From Bacteroidales bacterium (lineage in GTDB: Bacteria; Bacteroidota; Bacteroidia; Bacteroidales; VadinHA17), in assembly GCA_021738535.1 (NCBI GenBank), contig JAIPBU010000002.1, positions 124,001 to 188,000 of the forward strand: DNA of 64,000 nucleotides, read 5' to 3'. Position 1 is the stretch's first letter, and the number at the start of each line of letters is the position of its first letter. The notes beneath the pieces were generated by a model. The model did not search any database and was not told the origin of the DNA. It worked only from the letters and a program-made list of their open reading frames with translations. Position numbers and translations under genes: made by a program. Positions 51,945 to 60,790 of this stretch are shown piece after piece.

Positions 51945-53876
51945 ATGAAGGGAGTCCTTGTGTATATAACTTTACTGTTTTTACCATTGTATTTGTCTGC
52001 CCAGGAAGGGCAAAGCAATGCAGGTAAAGATTCTGTCAGGCATGTTACAAGGCAGTACAGGCTGAATGAAACTTATACAGCACTAGTTGATGTCCCGCTG
52101 GATACATTGATAAATACTTTTCACCGCTATCGCAGAACGGAAAAAATCTCTCCTTTCCTCCAGGAACTGGGAAATTATGGTCTGCCATACACGGAACTTG
52201 ATTTTTTTGACCGTCCGTTCAATCCTGAAGTTTTTATATACAGGCATCTGAGGCATTATATGCATCATGCCGGTAACAAGCTTTATGTAGACACACAGGT
52301 TCCCTTTACGGAACTGAAATGGACTTTCGGGGACGATAGAAAACTGGCGGAGCAGACTCTTGGAGTCAGGCATTCACAGAATGTTAATCCTTTTTTTAAT
52401 ATTGGTCTCGACCTGAACATTATTTACAGCCTGGGGGAATATAACTACCAGAAAGCAGATAACCGTGCATTTACTTTGCATTCATCATACCTGAAAGAAA
52501 AATACAAGGCTTTTGTTTCCTGGAGTATCAATAACCTTAAGGCATATGAAAATGGTGGTGTTGCAGATACTGATGTACTTGATCAATATGATACCAGGGA
52601 TGTACCGGTTAACCTGGGCGGATTAAGTGAAGCACAGAGTACACTCAAAAATATGAACCTGCAGCTTATACAGAAATATACCCTGGGTGGCGCGGTTAAC
52701 CATGAGGATAGTACCAATGCCGGCAAAAAGACCGGCTTAAGCGGTACTTTTACTCATATACTTGAATTTGAAAAGGGGCACAGGTTGTATACCGATAACA
52801 ATCCCACATCAGGTTTCTATGATTCAGTTTATATTGATAACGGTACCACCTACGACTCTCTCTATAACAGGGTTCTCACAAATACCCTGAGGTTTGATTT
52901 TACTACCGGAGAGAATGCCAGGTTCCAGCTGGGTATAGGAGCCGGTGTGATTAATGAATTATATGCTTTCGGGCAGATAGTCCCTGCCGTGAATATGGAT
53001 GGATCAGCAGATACCCTTGGATGGCAGCGTAGTTCAAATGCACTCGTTGGAACACTTTTTAATAATATCGGGGATAAATTCGGATGGAGAGCTGATGGCA
53101 AACTTTATTTTACAGGACTGAGAGCAGGTGATTTTGAGGTGAAAGGATCAGTTGCAAAAACCTTTAATGAAGGGAAAAGACGATCGAAGATAATAGCAAG
53201 GGGAGGTGTTTATAATACCGGGCCGGCTTGGTGGTTGAATAACTGGGGGAGTTATCATTTTATGTGGTCAAATGATTTTACCAGGCAATTCAGAATAGAG
53301 GCAGGAGGAACCTATTCATTTCCGGCTATCAGACTCAGTGCGGGTATTGATTATGCCCTTATCAGCAATATGTTGTATTTCAACAGTGAAGCACAGCCTG
53401 CCAGCCATGATGGAGCAGTATCTGTTATCAGTGCAAGATTGGATAAGGACTTCAGTTTCTGGAAGTTCAGATTTGATAATTCACTGCTTGTTCAGAAAGC
53501 AAGCCATTCGGACATACTTGATCTTCCCCTGCTTTCAGCAAGGTCTGCTTTCTACTTTAACCATGAATTCTATTTTGATATAACCGATGGTCAACTCCAG
53601 ACAGAACTGGGCTTTGAGGCAGAGTATAATACACCCTGGTATTCAGATGCGTATATGCCCTCAACCGGAGTGTTCTATAACCAGAGAGAGATTATTACCG
53701 GGAACTATCCGGTGATAAATGTTTTTTTAAATATAAAGCTTAAAAGAACGCGGATATTCCTTGGTTTTGACCATGTTAACCATGGTCTGATGGGTTATGA
53801 TTATTTTGCCAGCCCGTATTATCCGATGCCTGTACGTATGTTCAAATACGGTCTGGCGTGGACTTTTTATAATTAA
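51945..53876 (+). CDS. Putative outer-membrane porin (Porin_10 type)
   Basis: A 643-residue outer-membrane beta-barrel protein. Start at ATG 51945 gives a clean signal peptide (MKGVLVYITLLFLPLYLSAQ); an upstream in-frame TTG lies inside the -7 box and is unlikely. The mature protein has the Bacteroidota putative-porin pattern: RRTEKISPFLQELGNYGLPY, FNPEVFIYRHLRHYMHH, YVDTQVPFTELKWTFGDDRKLAEQ, FNIGLDLNIIYSLGEY and repeated alternating strands ending in FKYGLAWTFYN, an aromatic C-terminal residue region as in outer-membrane barrels. Solute unknown. Confidence 0.85.
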   Translation: MKGVLVYITLLFLPLYLSAQEGQSNAGKDSVRHVTRQYRLNETYTALVDVPLDTLINTFHRYRRTEKISPFLQELGNYGLPYTELDFFDRPFNPEVFIYRHLRHYMHHAGNKLYVDTQVPFTELKWTFGDDRKLAEQTLGVRHSQNVNPFFNIGLDLNIIYSLGEYNYQKADNRAFTLHSSYLKEKYKAFVSWSINNLKAYENGGVADTDVLDQYDTRDVPVNLGGLSEAQSTLKNMNLQLIQKYTLGGAVNHEDSTNAGKKTGLSGTFTHILEFEKGHRLYTDNNPTSGFYDSVYIDNGTTYDSLYNRVLTNTLRFDFTTGENARFQLGIGAGVINELYAFGQIVPAVNMDGSADTLGWQRSSNALVGTLFNNIGDKFGWRADGKLYFTGLRAGDFEVKGSVAKTFNEGKRRSKIIARGGVYNTGPAWWLNNWGSYHFMWSNDFTRQFRIEAGGTYSFPAIRLSAGIDYALISNMLYFNSEAQPASHDGAVSVISARLDKDFSFWKFRFDNSLLVQKASHSDILDLPLLSARSAFYFNHEFYFDITDGQLQTELGFEAEYNTPWYSDAYMPSTGVFYNQREIITGNYPVINVFLNIKLKRTRIFLGFDHVNHGLMGYDYFASPYYPMPVRMFKYGLAWTFYN

Positions 53877-53880
53877 TCTG

Positions 53881-53888
53881 TATATTTG
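53881..53888 (+). promoter_or_regulatory. -7 box for the mltF-type gene
   Basis: TATATTTG directly after the porin stop, 43 bp before the TTG start of the next gene. No -33 TTTG. Confidence 0.4.
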
Positions 53889-53931
53889 ATTTAAGTGTTA
53901 CGATAAAACATGTGGAATCAAAAAGAATATT

Positions 53932-55359
53932 TTGAGTAACAGAATATATTTTATTGGCTTTCTTTTTCTCCTGCTCCTTTTCTCATGTAAATCTGAGCCA
54001 CGTTTACCTGAAGAAGATGAAATTATTTACCGTGATCTTGAACAGATAAGGGAACGTGGTAAACTGGTAGCCCTTACAGACTATAATTCAATATCTTATT
54101 TTATTTACAGGGGTGAGCCTATGGGCTTTCAGTTTGAATTGCTACAGGAGTTTGCAGATTACCTGCAGATAGAGCTGGAGGTTGTGACGGAAAATGATCT
54201 CAGCCTTTCATTTGATATGCTCAACGACGGTAGGATTGACCTTATGGCGCTTAACCTGACCGTTAACAACGAAAGAAAAGAAAAAGTAAAATTTTCATAT
54301 CCCATTGCACAGACGAGACAGGTACTGATTCAGCTCAGACCCGATAACTGGCGCCTGATGACAATGGACGAGATAGATGATCTTATGGTCAGAAGCTTGC
54401 TTGACCTGGCGAATAAGACAGTGTATGTACAATCAGAATCATCATATGCTCAGCGCATGAAGAATGTGGAGAATGAGATTGGAGACACAATACATATTGT
54501 AGAAGTGCCTTTGGAAGTGGAAGAGCTCATAACACTGGTGGCTGATGGAGAAATTAATTATACTGTATCAGACGAAAACATTGCAAGGGTTAATCGTACT
54601 TATTATCCCGATATTGATTTTAATACACCGGTCAGCTTCGAGCAGAACGTGGCATGGGCTGTGAGAAAGACAGGATCTGATGAGTTACTTGATGAACTGA
54701 ATAAGTGGATTAGAAGCTTCAGGAAAACTAAAAGATACGCCCTGCTATATGCTAAATATTTTAAGAATTCACGATCAAAACATATTGTCAGATCTGACTA
54801 TTTCAGTCTTGGCAGCGGCAAAATATCCAGGTATGATAAATTGTTTAAAAGATACAGTGATTCAATTGGCTGGGACTGGAAATTGCTGGCATCGCTTGTT
54901 TTGCAGGAGTCACGTTTTGATCCTGATGTGAAGTCATGGGCAGGTGCCTATGGTTTAATGCAGCTGATGCCTTCAACCGGCGAACAATTTGGGATTGATA
55001 TATACTCAAGCCCCGAAAATAATATCAGGGCAGGCGTTAAATATATTCAGTGGTTGCAGGATCTGTTTGACGACAAGGTGGCTGATGAAGAGGAAAGAAT
55101 AAAGTTTATCCTGGCTGCCTATAATGTGGGGCCGGGGCATGTGCTGGATGCCCGGCAGCTGGCACGCAAGCACGGCAGGAACCCTGAGGTATGGGATGAG
55201 AATGTAGCTTACTACCTTCTAAGGAAATCAGACCCGGAATTTTACCATGACCCGGTTGTGGAGCATGGTTTCTGCAGGGGAGAGGAACCATATAATTATG
55301 TAATAGAAGTGCTTGATCGCTATGAGCATTATAAAAATTTTTTGGAGGAGGGGGGCTGA
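53932..55359 (+). CDS. mltF: MltF-type membrane-bound lytic murein transglycosylase, TTG start
   Basis: A 475-residue lipoprotein that cleaves peptidoglycan glycan strands. Start TTG at 53932 leads directly into a lipoprotein signal (GFLFLLLLFSC); the only nearby ATG (53910) is out of frame. Residues about 40-280 form a periplasmic-binding-protein (SBP_bac_3) domain that acts as a regulator in MltF, and about 300-450 a lysozyme-like SLT domain with catalytic Glu326 in LVLQESRFDPDV, then GAYGLMQLMPSTG and FILAAYNVGPGHVLDA. It ends nine bases from the convergent Nudix gene. Confidence 0.92.
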   Translation: MSNRIYFIGFLFLLLLFSCKSEPRLPEEDEIIYRDLEQIRERGKLVALTDYNSISYFIYRGEPMGFQFELLQEFADYLQIELEVVTENDLSLSFDMLNDGRIDLMALNLTVNNERKEKVKFSYPIAQTRQVLIQLRPDNWRLMTMDEIDDLMVRSLLDLANKTVYVQSESSYAQRMKNVENEIGDTIHIVEVPLEVEELITLVADGEINYTVSDENIARVNRTYYPDIDFNTPVSFEQNVAWAVRKTGSDELLDELNKWIRSFRKTKRYALLYAKYFKNSRSKHIVRSDYFSLGSGKISRYDKLFKRYSDSIGWDWKLLASLVLQESRFDPDVKSWAGAYGLMQLMPSTGEQFGIDIYSSPENNIRAGVKYIQWLQDLFDDKVADEEERIKFILAAYNVGPGHVLDARQLARKHGRNPEVWDENVAYYLLRKSDPEFYHDPVVEHGFCRGEEPYNYVIEVLDRYEHYKNFLEEGG

Positions 55360-55368
55360 AAACAGGAC

Positions 55369-56007
55369 TCAGAGTATTCCTTTTTTGCTGATTACAGTAA
55401 TTAGTTCGTGCAGTATCATGGCCGTTGCTCCCCAGATTACAAGACCGTTAAAATCATAGTATTTAACGTTCAGTATATCCTCCCTGATACGCATTGGTTT
55501 TTCCTTTACAATATTTCCATTGATAAAAATCTCCAGGGGAGCTTCTATAATTGATACTACTTCCTTTTTGTCCGGGTAAAAGTCAGGGTGTTTGTCAATA
55601 TAAGCTACCACAGGTGTTACTACCGTATTGCTTACCGGTATGAAAAGATTTGTTAAGCGACCAAGTATAATAACTTCCTCGTCGCATACTCCTGTTTCTT
55701 CACATGCCTCCCTGAGAGCCGTTTCTTCCGGGCTTCGGTCATCTTCCTCCTTCTTGCCCCCGGGGAAAGATATTTGTCCGCTGTGCACACCCTGGTAGAC
55801 GGGACGCTGAATAAAAACTATACTGAGAGAACCCTTACTGGGGTAAAGGAGTAGGAGAACCGCTGCCTTCCCGGAATCAGACTGCGGATTGCGCGGATAA
55901 TTCCTGATCCTTCTGTCAGAGGAGGCCATCTCCCATTGTACTTCAGTTCCCGGCAGATTGCTTCCGAGGGCCTCTTTCAGCATACTTATTTCTTTACTGA
56001 AGTGCAT
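55369..56007 (-). CDS. CoA-type Nudix hydrolase
   Basis: A 212-residue Nudix pyrophosphatase of the coenzyme A/acyl-CoA pyrophosphatase group (NudL/PCD1-like). It has VYQGVHSGQISFPGGKKEEDD followed by the Nudix helix TALREACEETGV with the REACEE metal-binding glutamates; GQISFPGGK and the TALREA spacing are specific to this group. It likely clears CoA or damaged CoA derivatives in the cytoplasm. The glycosyltransferase gene ends three bases upstream, so they share a transcript. Confidence 0.9.
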   Translation of the reverse strand: MHFSKEISMLKEALGSNLPGTEVQWEMASSDRRIRNYPRNPQSDSGKAAVLLLLYPSKGSLSIVFIQRPVYQGVHSGQISFPGGKKEEDDRSPEETALREACEETGVCDEEVIILGRLTNLFIPVSNTVVTPVVAYIDKHPDFYPDKKEVVSIIEAPLEIFINGNIVKEKPMRIREDILNVKYYDFNGLVIWGATAMILHELITVISKKGIL

Positions 56008-56010
56008 ATA

Positions 56011-57129
56011 TCAAAGATTCTTAATTTTTTCCACTATCAGCCTTGCGTTTCTCTTATTTGAATAATACCTGTCCAGTAAATCCCTTCGTGATTCACTTTT
56101 TACTGTATCTGTTTGGTTACTGTGATAATGTTTTTTTATCAAATCGATAATTTCTCCCGGGTCATCGGATTTTTCACACAATGATTCAAGCCCGGTACCT
56201 TCTGCAACCATCGAATTGCAGATACAGGTTGATCCCATTGCCAGGGCATTAAGCAGTTTTATTTTCACCCCGGCGGGCGAGAAATTATAGAGTATGTTTA
56301 TTCTTGCCCCAGATATCATCCTGTTCAAATCTTCCTGTTCAGGGTCAGGCACAAGCCTAATATTATCATGTCTTGCACATTTCAATGCAAGGTTCTGACC
56401 GGGGCTCTTGCCTGCTATGATTACCGGGAGATCAATTTTACTGAATACAGTGTCAATCAGGTAAGCAGCAGATCTGTGATTATCATTTACTGATAGGTTA
56501 CCGTGATACAATATATAATTGCCTTTTGTGCTATCTGCATTGTTCAGGCGCGGCTCATGGAAGGGAAAGAGTGTTGCTGCCGCACCATATTGAAGGAAAT
56601 ATTCTGTGTCCGATGGTTTTATTGCCATTATATACGAAGCATGCCTTAATATTTTCTCGTATTTTTTTAGTTTTTGTGCCTCCTGTGAATAGTACAATTT
56701 GCGGTTAAGGTTTGTCTCATATTTTGCCAGGTACCTGTAATAAATATGCTCTATATTGTGTGTTCTGACGATCCTGATCCTGTTTCTTAATCTTTCATGG
56801 TTAAGGAATGCCGTGGTATGCAGGCCTTCAAAGATTATGGGATAGTCGTTTTTACAAAGATTTTGCAGAAGTTCAGGGTTATTCCTGGAAATTACAATAA
56901 AAGGAAGGAAGCTGATTACATTACCAGGCTTCATATTCCTTTTATAATAGTAAACCTCATCACAAATTTCATTGAGTTCATCCGGAATAAGCCTGTCCTT
57001 GTAGTAGCAATGGAGTATAATTTTCACTCCCTGGTCAGCCAGTGCAGCGATACGATAATAAACATCAATGATACCACCGTAGTCCGGAGGATAGGGTATA
57101 TCGAAAGAAACAATATTCAGGCTTCTCAT
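56011..57129 (-). CDS. GT4-like glycosyltransferase family protein
   Basis: A 372-residue soluble protein with a GT-B-like plan: N-terminal SFDIPYPPDYGGIIDVYYRIAALADQG, the mid-segment IIFEGLHTTAFLNHERLRNRIRIVRTHNIEHIYYRYLAK, and a C-terminal nucleotide-sugar half with NYILYHGNLSVNDNHRSAAYL, PVIIAGKSPGQNL and AGVKIKLLNALAMGSTCICNSMVAEG. The usual E-x7-E motif is weak (Lys/Leu at the expected sites), so activity is not certain. Similar Bacteroidota proteins are annotated as mannosyl- or glycosyltransferases; donor and acceptor are unknown. Confidence 0.75.
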   Translation of the reverse strand: MRSLNIVSFDIPYPPDYGGIIDVYYRIAALADQGVKIILHCYYKDRLIPDELNEICDEVYYYKRNMKPGNVISFLPFIVISRNNPELLQNLCKNDYPIIFEGLHTTAFLNHERLRNRIRIVRTHNIEHIYYRYLAKYETNLNRKLYYSQEAQKLKKYEKILRHASYIMAIKPSDTEYFLQYGAAATLFPFHEPRLNNADSTKGNYILYHGNLSVNDNHRSAAYLIDTVFSKIDLPVIIAGKSPGQNLALKCARHDNIRLVPDPEQEDLNRMISGARINILYNFSPAGVKIKLLNALAMGSTCICNSMVAEGTGLESLCEKSDDPGEIIDLIKKHYHSNQTDTVKSESRRDLLDRYYSNKRNARLIVEKIKNL

Positions 57130-57195
57130 ACCACAAATATAATCATGTGATACCTGCCGTGCAGCATTTGAGAGAGAATATTTCTTTGCAGGATA

Positions 57196-58581
57196 TTACT
57201 TTCTGAATTTTCTTACAAATTCTTCCACTTCATTGACTCCTCCCTGGTAAACCAGGTAGCCGTTATATGGCTCTCTTTCAGTTATTTCGTCGCATACGGG
57301 TGTGAGCATTATCTCCTTAACCTTTTCGGGATCATTTGTCTGGCCAAGTGCCCAGCCCAGTTTAACCCAGGCCACTTCAGGCAGCATGTTGCCAAGCGGT
57401 ACAACTCCCTTGGCCATCATGTCGCGGCCTGTCTCATAAACCATCATATGTACATATCCCCAAATGGTTTGCAGTGTCATAAACACGGCTACCCCTTTGT
57501 CTCTTGCTCTCTCCAGGGCTGGGTACAGTTCCCTGTTAACATGTCCCAGGCCGGTACCCACAATGATTATACCTTTATAGCCCTGGTCCACAAGGCTATC
57601 GAGCACATCAGGTTTCATATGAGGGTAGTAATATAACATTGTAACCTTTTCATCGAAGAAAGGCATTATTTTTACCTTTTTGTCTTTACGGCGGGGGTTG
57701 TAATCCTTTTTTATATGACCTAGTCCGTTTCTTCTTACTGTTGCTGCGGGAGTGTCGCCAATTGTACGGAAAGTAGAGCGGTATGAACTGTGCATCTTCC
57801 TGACTCTTGTCCCCCTGTGCAGGAATCCATATTCATCTGAAGTGGGTCCGAACATACAAACCAGTACTTCTGCAATATCACCATGGCCTGCTGCATAGGA
57901 AGCATGTATTAGGTTAAGGGCTGCATCTGATGATGGCCGGTCGGATGATCTCTGTGAACCAACGAGAATAACCGGAACAGGCAGGTTCTGCACCATGAAA
58001 GACAATGCAGCAGCAGTATGATGAAGTGTATCAGTGCCATGACCAATAATAATACCGTTTGTCCCGTTCTCCACTTCTTTGCCTATTGCTTTGGCAAGTG
58101 TGATATACTGTTCAGGACCCATATTTTCACTGAAAACAGCAAATAGTTTTTCGGTGTTGATATTACATATATCAGCAAGTTCCGGAACGGCGCCGTAAAG
58201 TTCGCCGGGTGAGAATGCAGGAATCACTGCACCTGTCCGGTAGTCGAGTCTTGATGCAATGGTTCCGCCGGTGCCAAAGAGTTTAACGTTTGGCCTGTCG
58301 TCTGAATAGGGAAATTCCTTTTCCGGGATTTTGTAATTGGCTTTTTTAAATCCCGTCTCCTTCATTGTATTGATGGTTGTAATATTTATGCCTATATTAT
58401 AACCGGTATCTATCTTGAGTACCAGGTGCATATCATCATCATTCTCTGCCCGTGGCAGGACTGTGCCCCTGAACACACCCCTGGTTGTTTCAATATATGC
58501 CTGGCCCCATACCCTGACATTGTATTTCTTAAGGGTCTCAAGTGCCCTGCCCCTGTAGCCCTGGAAAATCTGATCAGTCAT
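57196..58581 (-). CDS. gatD: Archaeal-type Glu-tRNA(Gln) amidotransferase subunit D
   Basis: Glutaminase/asparaginase-like subunit that releases ammonia for GatE to convert Glu-tRNA(Gln) to Gln-tRNA(Gln). The 461-residue protein has the GatD-specific N-terminal domain (about 1-95, VFRGTVLPRAENDDDMHLVLK ... GYNIGI), absent from simple asparaginases, then the asparaginase fold with Thr107 in FGTGGTIASRLDYRTGAV and Thr183-Asp184 in GHGTDTLHHTAAALSF, GSQRSSDRPSSDAALN, and a C-terminal domain with AVFMTLQTIWGYVHM. The ATG overlaps the gatE stop by eight bases, so translation is coupled. GatD was regarded as confined to Archaea. Confidence 0.95.
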   Translation of the reverse strand: MTDQIFQGYRGRALETLKKYNVRVWGQAYIETTRGVFRGTVLPRAENDDDMHLVLKIDTGYNIGINITTINTMKETGFKKANYKIPEKEFPYSDDRPNVKLFGTGGTIASRLDYRTGAVIPAFSPGELYGAVPELADICNINTEKLFAVFSENMGPEQYITLAKAIGKEVENGTNGIIIGHGTDTLHHTAAALSFMVQNLPVPVILVGSQRSSDRPSSDAALNLIHASYAAGHGDIAEVLVCMFGPTSDEYGFLHRGTRVRKMHSSYRSTFRTIGDTPAATVRRNGLGHIKKDYNPRRKDKKVKIMPFFDEKVTMLYYYPHMKPDVLDSLVDQGYKGIIIVGTGLGHVNRELYPALERARDKGVAVFMTLQTIWGYVHMMVYETGRDMMAKGVVPLGNMLPEVAWVKLGWALGQTNDPEKVKEIMLTPVCDEITEREPYNGYLVYQGGVNEVEEFVRKFRK

Positions 58582-60556
58582 CTCCCTTTATTCTTTGTTC
58601 AATTTTTTGTCTTAATTCGCTTAAATTAATATTGCCCACGGCCTGCTTCCTGACCTGGCCCATCAGCCAGTTGGTTGCGCAGTCATTATTCTTTGATTTT
58701 TTCTCTTCCGTGAATTTTTCAAACAGAAAATCAATGGGTGCTATGATATCATTGCTTTTCTTCTTCCTGAAATTTATCGTGGTCAGAATTGATTCATGCC
58801 TCATTTTAGGGTGTTCATACAAAACTTTCAGCATTGGATCAGCAATCTCAAATTCAAGTCCCCTGGAATGCAGAAAACCAAAAAGTTTGTAGATGATATT
58901 GTGGTTGAAGTTCTTATGAGCCTTCATCCTGCCTTCGATATTCTTAAACCTGTGGCCCAGGAAGGTTCCGATTCTTTTTGGTTCAAATCCAAAATCATTT
59001 GATATTGAAACAATAAGAGGATAGAGGTTTTTACTGAGTATGTATTTGTATGTATCTTCCGGAATACCCCACTTCCTCATTTTCTTTATCCTGTCAGCAA
59101 CAGATTCAGGCAGACGTGACCTGATTTCTTCAATTGTATCATCTTTTAAAGGGATAGGAGCTGAATCCGTATCAGGATACATCCTGTCTTTTCCGGGTAA
59201 TACCCTTTCAAATATTGTTGTTCCATCAGGAAAGGACTTACGTGTTTCATTGGGAACACCTTCGAGTGCCAGTTGTATCCTTTCCTCAACTGTTTCAAGA
59301 GCTGTGGGAATATCATCTTCAGGTCCCCATAGCAACATGAGGGCATCATCATCCGATGCTTCAGTAAAGTCCGAAATCTTTTTCCAGTAATCCGGCGGCA
59401 GAAAGGCTTCAATCTCCTCTGAATGGGTCATATTCGGCTTCTCTATACATGCTATTACCTTAAGCCTGTCGCTGATCTCGTCGGCAAAAACCTTACCGGG
59501 CTGTGTGAAATGAGACAATATTGAATGGCATCCCGGCAATTTTATGGCGTAAACATGCATATTTGCATCAAAGGCCTTCTTTACCGGGTCAGAAATAAGA
59601 TCGCTGTTGTTGAGACTTACCTGCCTGTAAGAAATTTTGTATTTGTCAGCATCCTTAATACGTAAGTTTAATTTTTCCCGGATATGCAGCAGGGCATATT
59701 GTCTGAACGCTTCATTATGTGAAAGCAATGGTATCCATTTATTATGAGCAACACCTTTCACCTCAACCCTGCTTCCTCCTTCGCAGCTGACGTTAACGTC
59801 TTCCCTGCCTGCTCCAATACCCGTGCGCACCTTCCCCGTGCTGCGGTTAAGGAACCTTATGTATTCTGCAGCTTCTGCAAGCTCCCAGGGTGTGAACATA
59901 TCAGGATAGGTGACAGTTTCAATAAGGGGCATGCCCAGTCGGTCGGTCTTGAATATGCGTGTATGACCAACATCGGATATCTCACGGCACGAATCCTCTT
60001 CAATGCTTAGCTGAATGAGTCTTACCTTCTTATTACTTAACTCTATTTCACCCTCTACACCCAGGATGGCTGTTCGCTGAAATCCTGTAGGGATGCTCCC
60101 GTCAAGATATTGCTTACGTGTGATATGTACTTCTCCTACTATGTTTAGTTTGCAAAGAAGCGAGATCTCAAGAGCAATGTCAAGAGCTTCCCTGTCTAAA
60201 GGAAAGGGAGGGGTGTCATCAACCTCGTAGGTGCATGCATTGTCATTATTAAGCCGGTAGACTATTTCTTTACGCGTTTTGAACTCCATCAGGGCGGTAC
60301 CGTCGTATTCACCCAGCTCGCTGAGTGTGGGCCTCATATGCCTTATCACTTCAGCATCATAATCATCGCTGTCATGGTAAATGCCCGCCGGGCAACGGCA
60401 GAATAATTTACTTGCTGTGTCAAGTTGCTGGTGTACTTCCAGACCCGACTTAAAACCTATTCTCTTATAATCCTTCTCCGTAGCATCTGACAGAGGTACA
60501 TAACCTATCTTTTTACGGGTGGATTCATAATTTCTCTTTGGACTAAATCTCCTCAT
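58574..60556 (-). CDS. gatE: Archaeal-type Glu-tRNA(Gln) amidotransferase subunit E
   Basis: Transamidase/kinase subunit of GatDE. I start at ATG 60554-60556 (MRRFSPKRNYE, 660 residues); the frame is open 16 codons further to an ATG-like codon at 60604. The protein has the GatB/GatE cradle (FKSGLEVHQQLDTASKLFCRCPAG, HMRPTLSELGEYDGTALMEF, DDTPPFPLDREALDIAL, GSIPTGFQRTAILG, DRLGMPLIETVTYPD, GAGREDVNVSCEGGSRVEVKGVAHN), an inserted AspRS-like GAD domain (about 325-430) that separates GatE from GatB, then ERVLPGKDRMYPDTDSAPIPL and a C-terminal helical/YqeY-type tail. No GatA, B or C is in the window. Whole architecture matches archaeal GatE. Confidence 0.95.
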   Translation of the reverse strand: MRRFSPKRNYESTRKKIGYVPLSDATEKDYKRIGFKSGLEVHQQLDTASKLFCRCPAGIYHDSDDYDAEVIRHMRPTLSELGEYDGTALMEFKTRKEIVYRLNNDNACTYEVDDTPPFPLDREALDIALEISLLCKLNIVGEVHITRKQYLDGSIPTGFQRTAILGVEGEIELSNKKVRLIQLSIEEDSCREISDVGHTRIFKTDRLGMPLIETVTYPDMFTPWELAEAAEYIRFLNRSTGKVRTGIGAGREDVNVSCEGGSRVEVKGVAHNKWIPLLSHNEAFRQYALLHIREKLNLRIKDADKYKISYRQVSLNNSDLISDPVKKAFDANMHVYAIKLPGCHSILSHFTQPGKVFADEISDRLKVIACIEKPNMTHSEEIEAFLPPDYWKKISDFTEASDDDALMLLWGPEDDIPTALETVEERIQLALEGVPNETRKSFPDGTTIFERVLPGKDRMYPDTDSAPIPLKDDTIEEIRSRLPESVADRIKKMRKWGIPEDTYKYILSKNLYPLIVSISNDFGFEPKRIGTFLGHRFKNIEGRMKAHKNFNHNIIYKLFGFLHSRGLEFEIADPMLKVLYEHPKMRHESILTTINFRKKKSNDIIAPIDFLFEKFTEEKKSKNNDCATNWLMGQVRKQAVGNINLSELRQKIEQRIKGDD

Positions 60557-60790
60557 CGTCGTATAAATAATTGACCAATTTATTGAAGAATGCTGAGATA
60601 TCAAATTCAGGCATAAATGAGGCCCTTCATATGATTTAATAAATTATATAAAATGGTGGTCAGCAGGTGAAAATATCTCAGAAAGTAATACTGAAATGAT
60701 AAATTATTAAAGATTCCGGCCTGAAATAAAAAAATGAAAAAAAGACAATTAGTATAATATTATTATCCGGGAATCCTCATATTGTCAGAC

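Noticed and set aside
57196-58581. gatD as a plain L-asparaginase
   Set aside because: The ~95-residue N-terminal domain and the coupling to a GatE gene are specific to GatD.
58574-60556. gatE as a GatB
   Set aside because: The AspRS-like GAD insertion and the partner GatD identify GatE; no gatA or gatC is adjacent.
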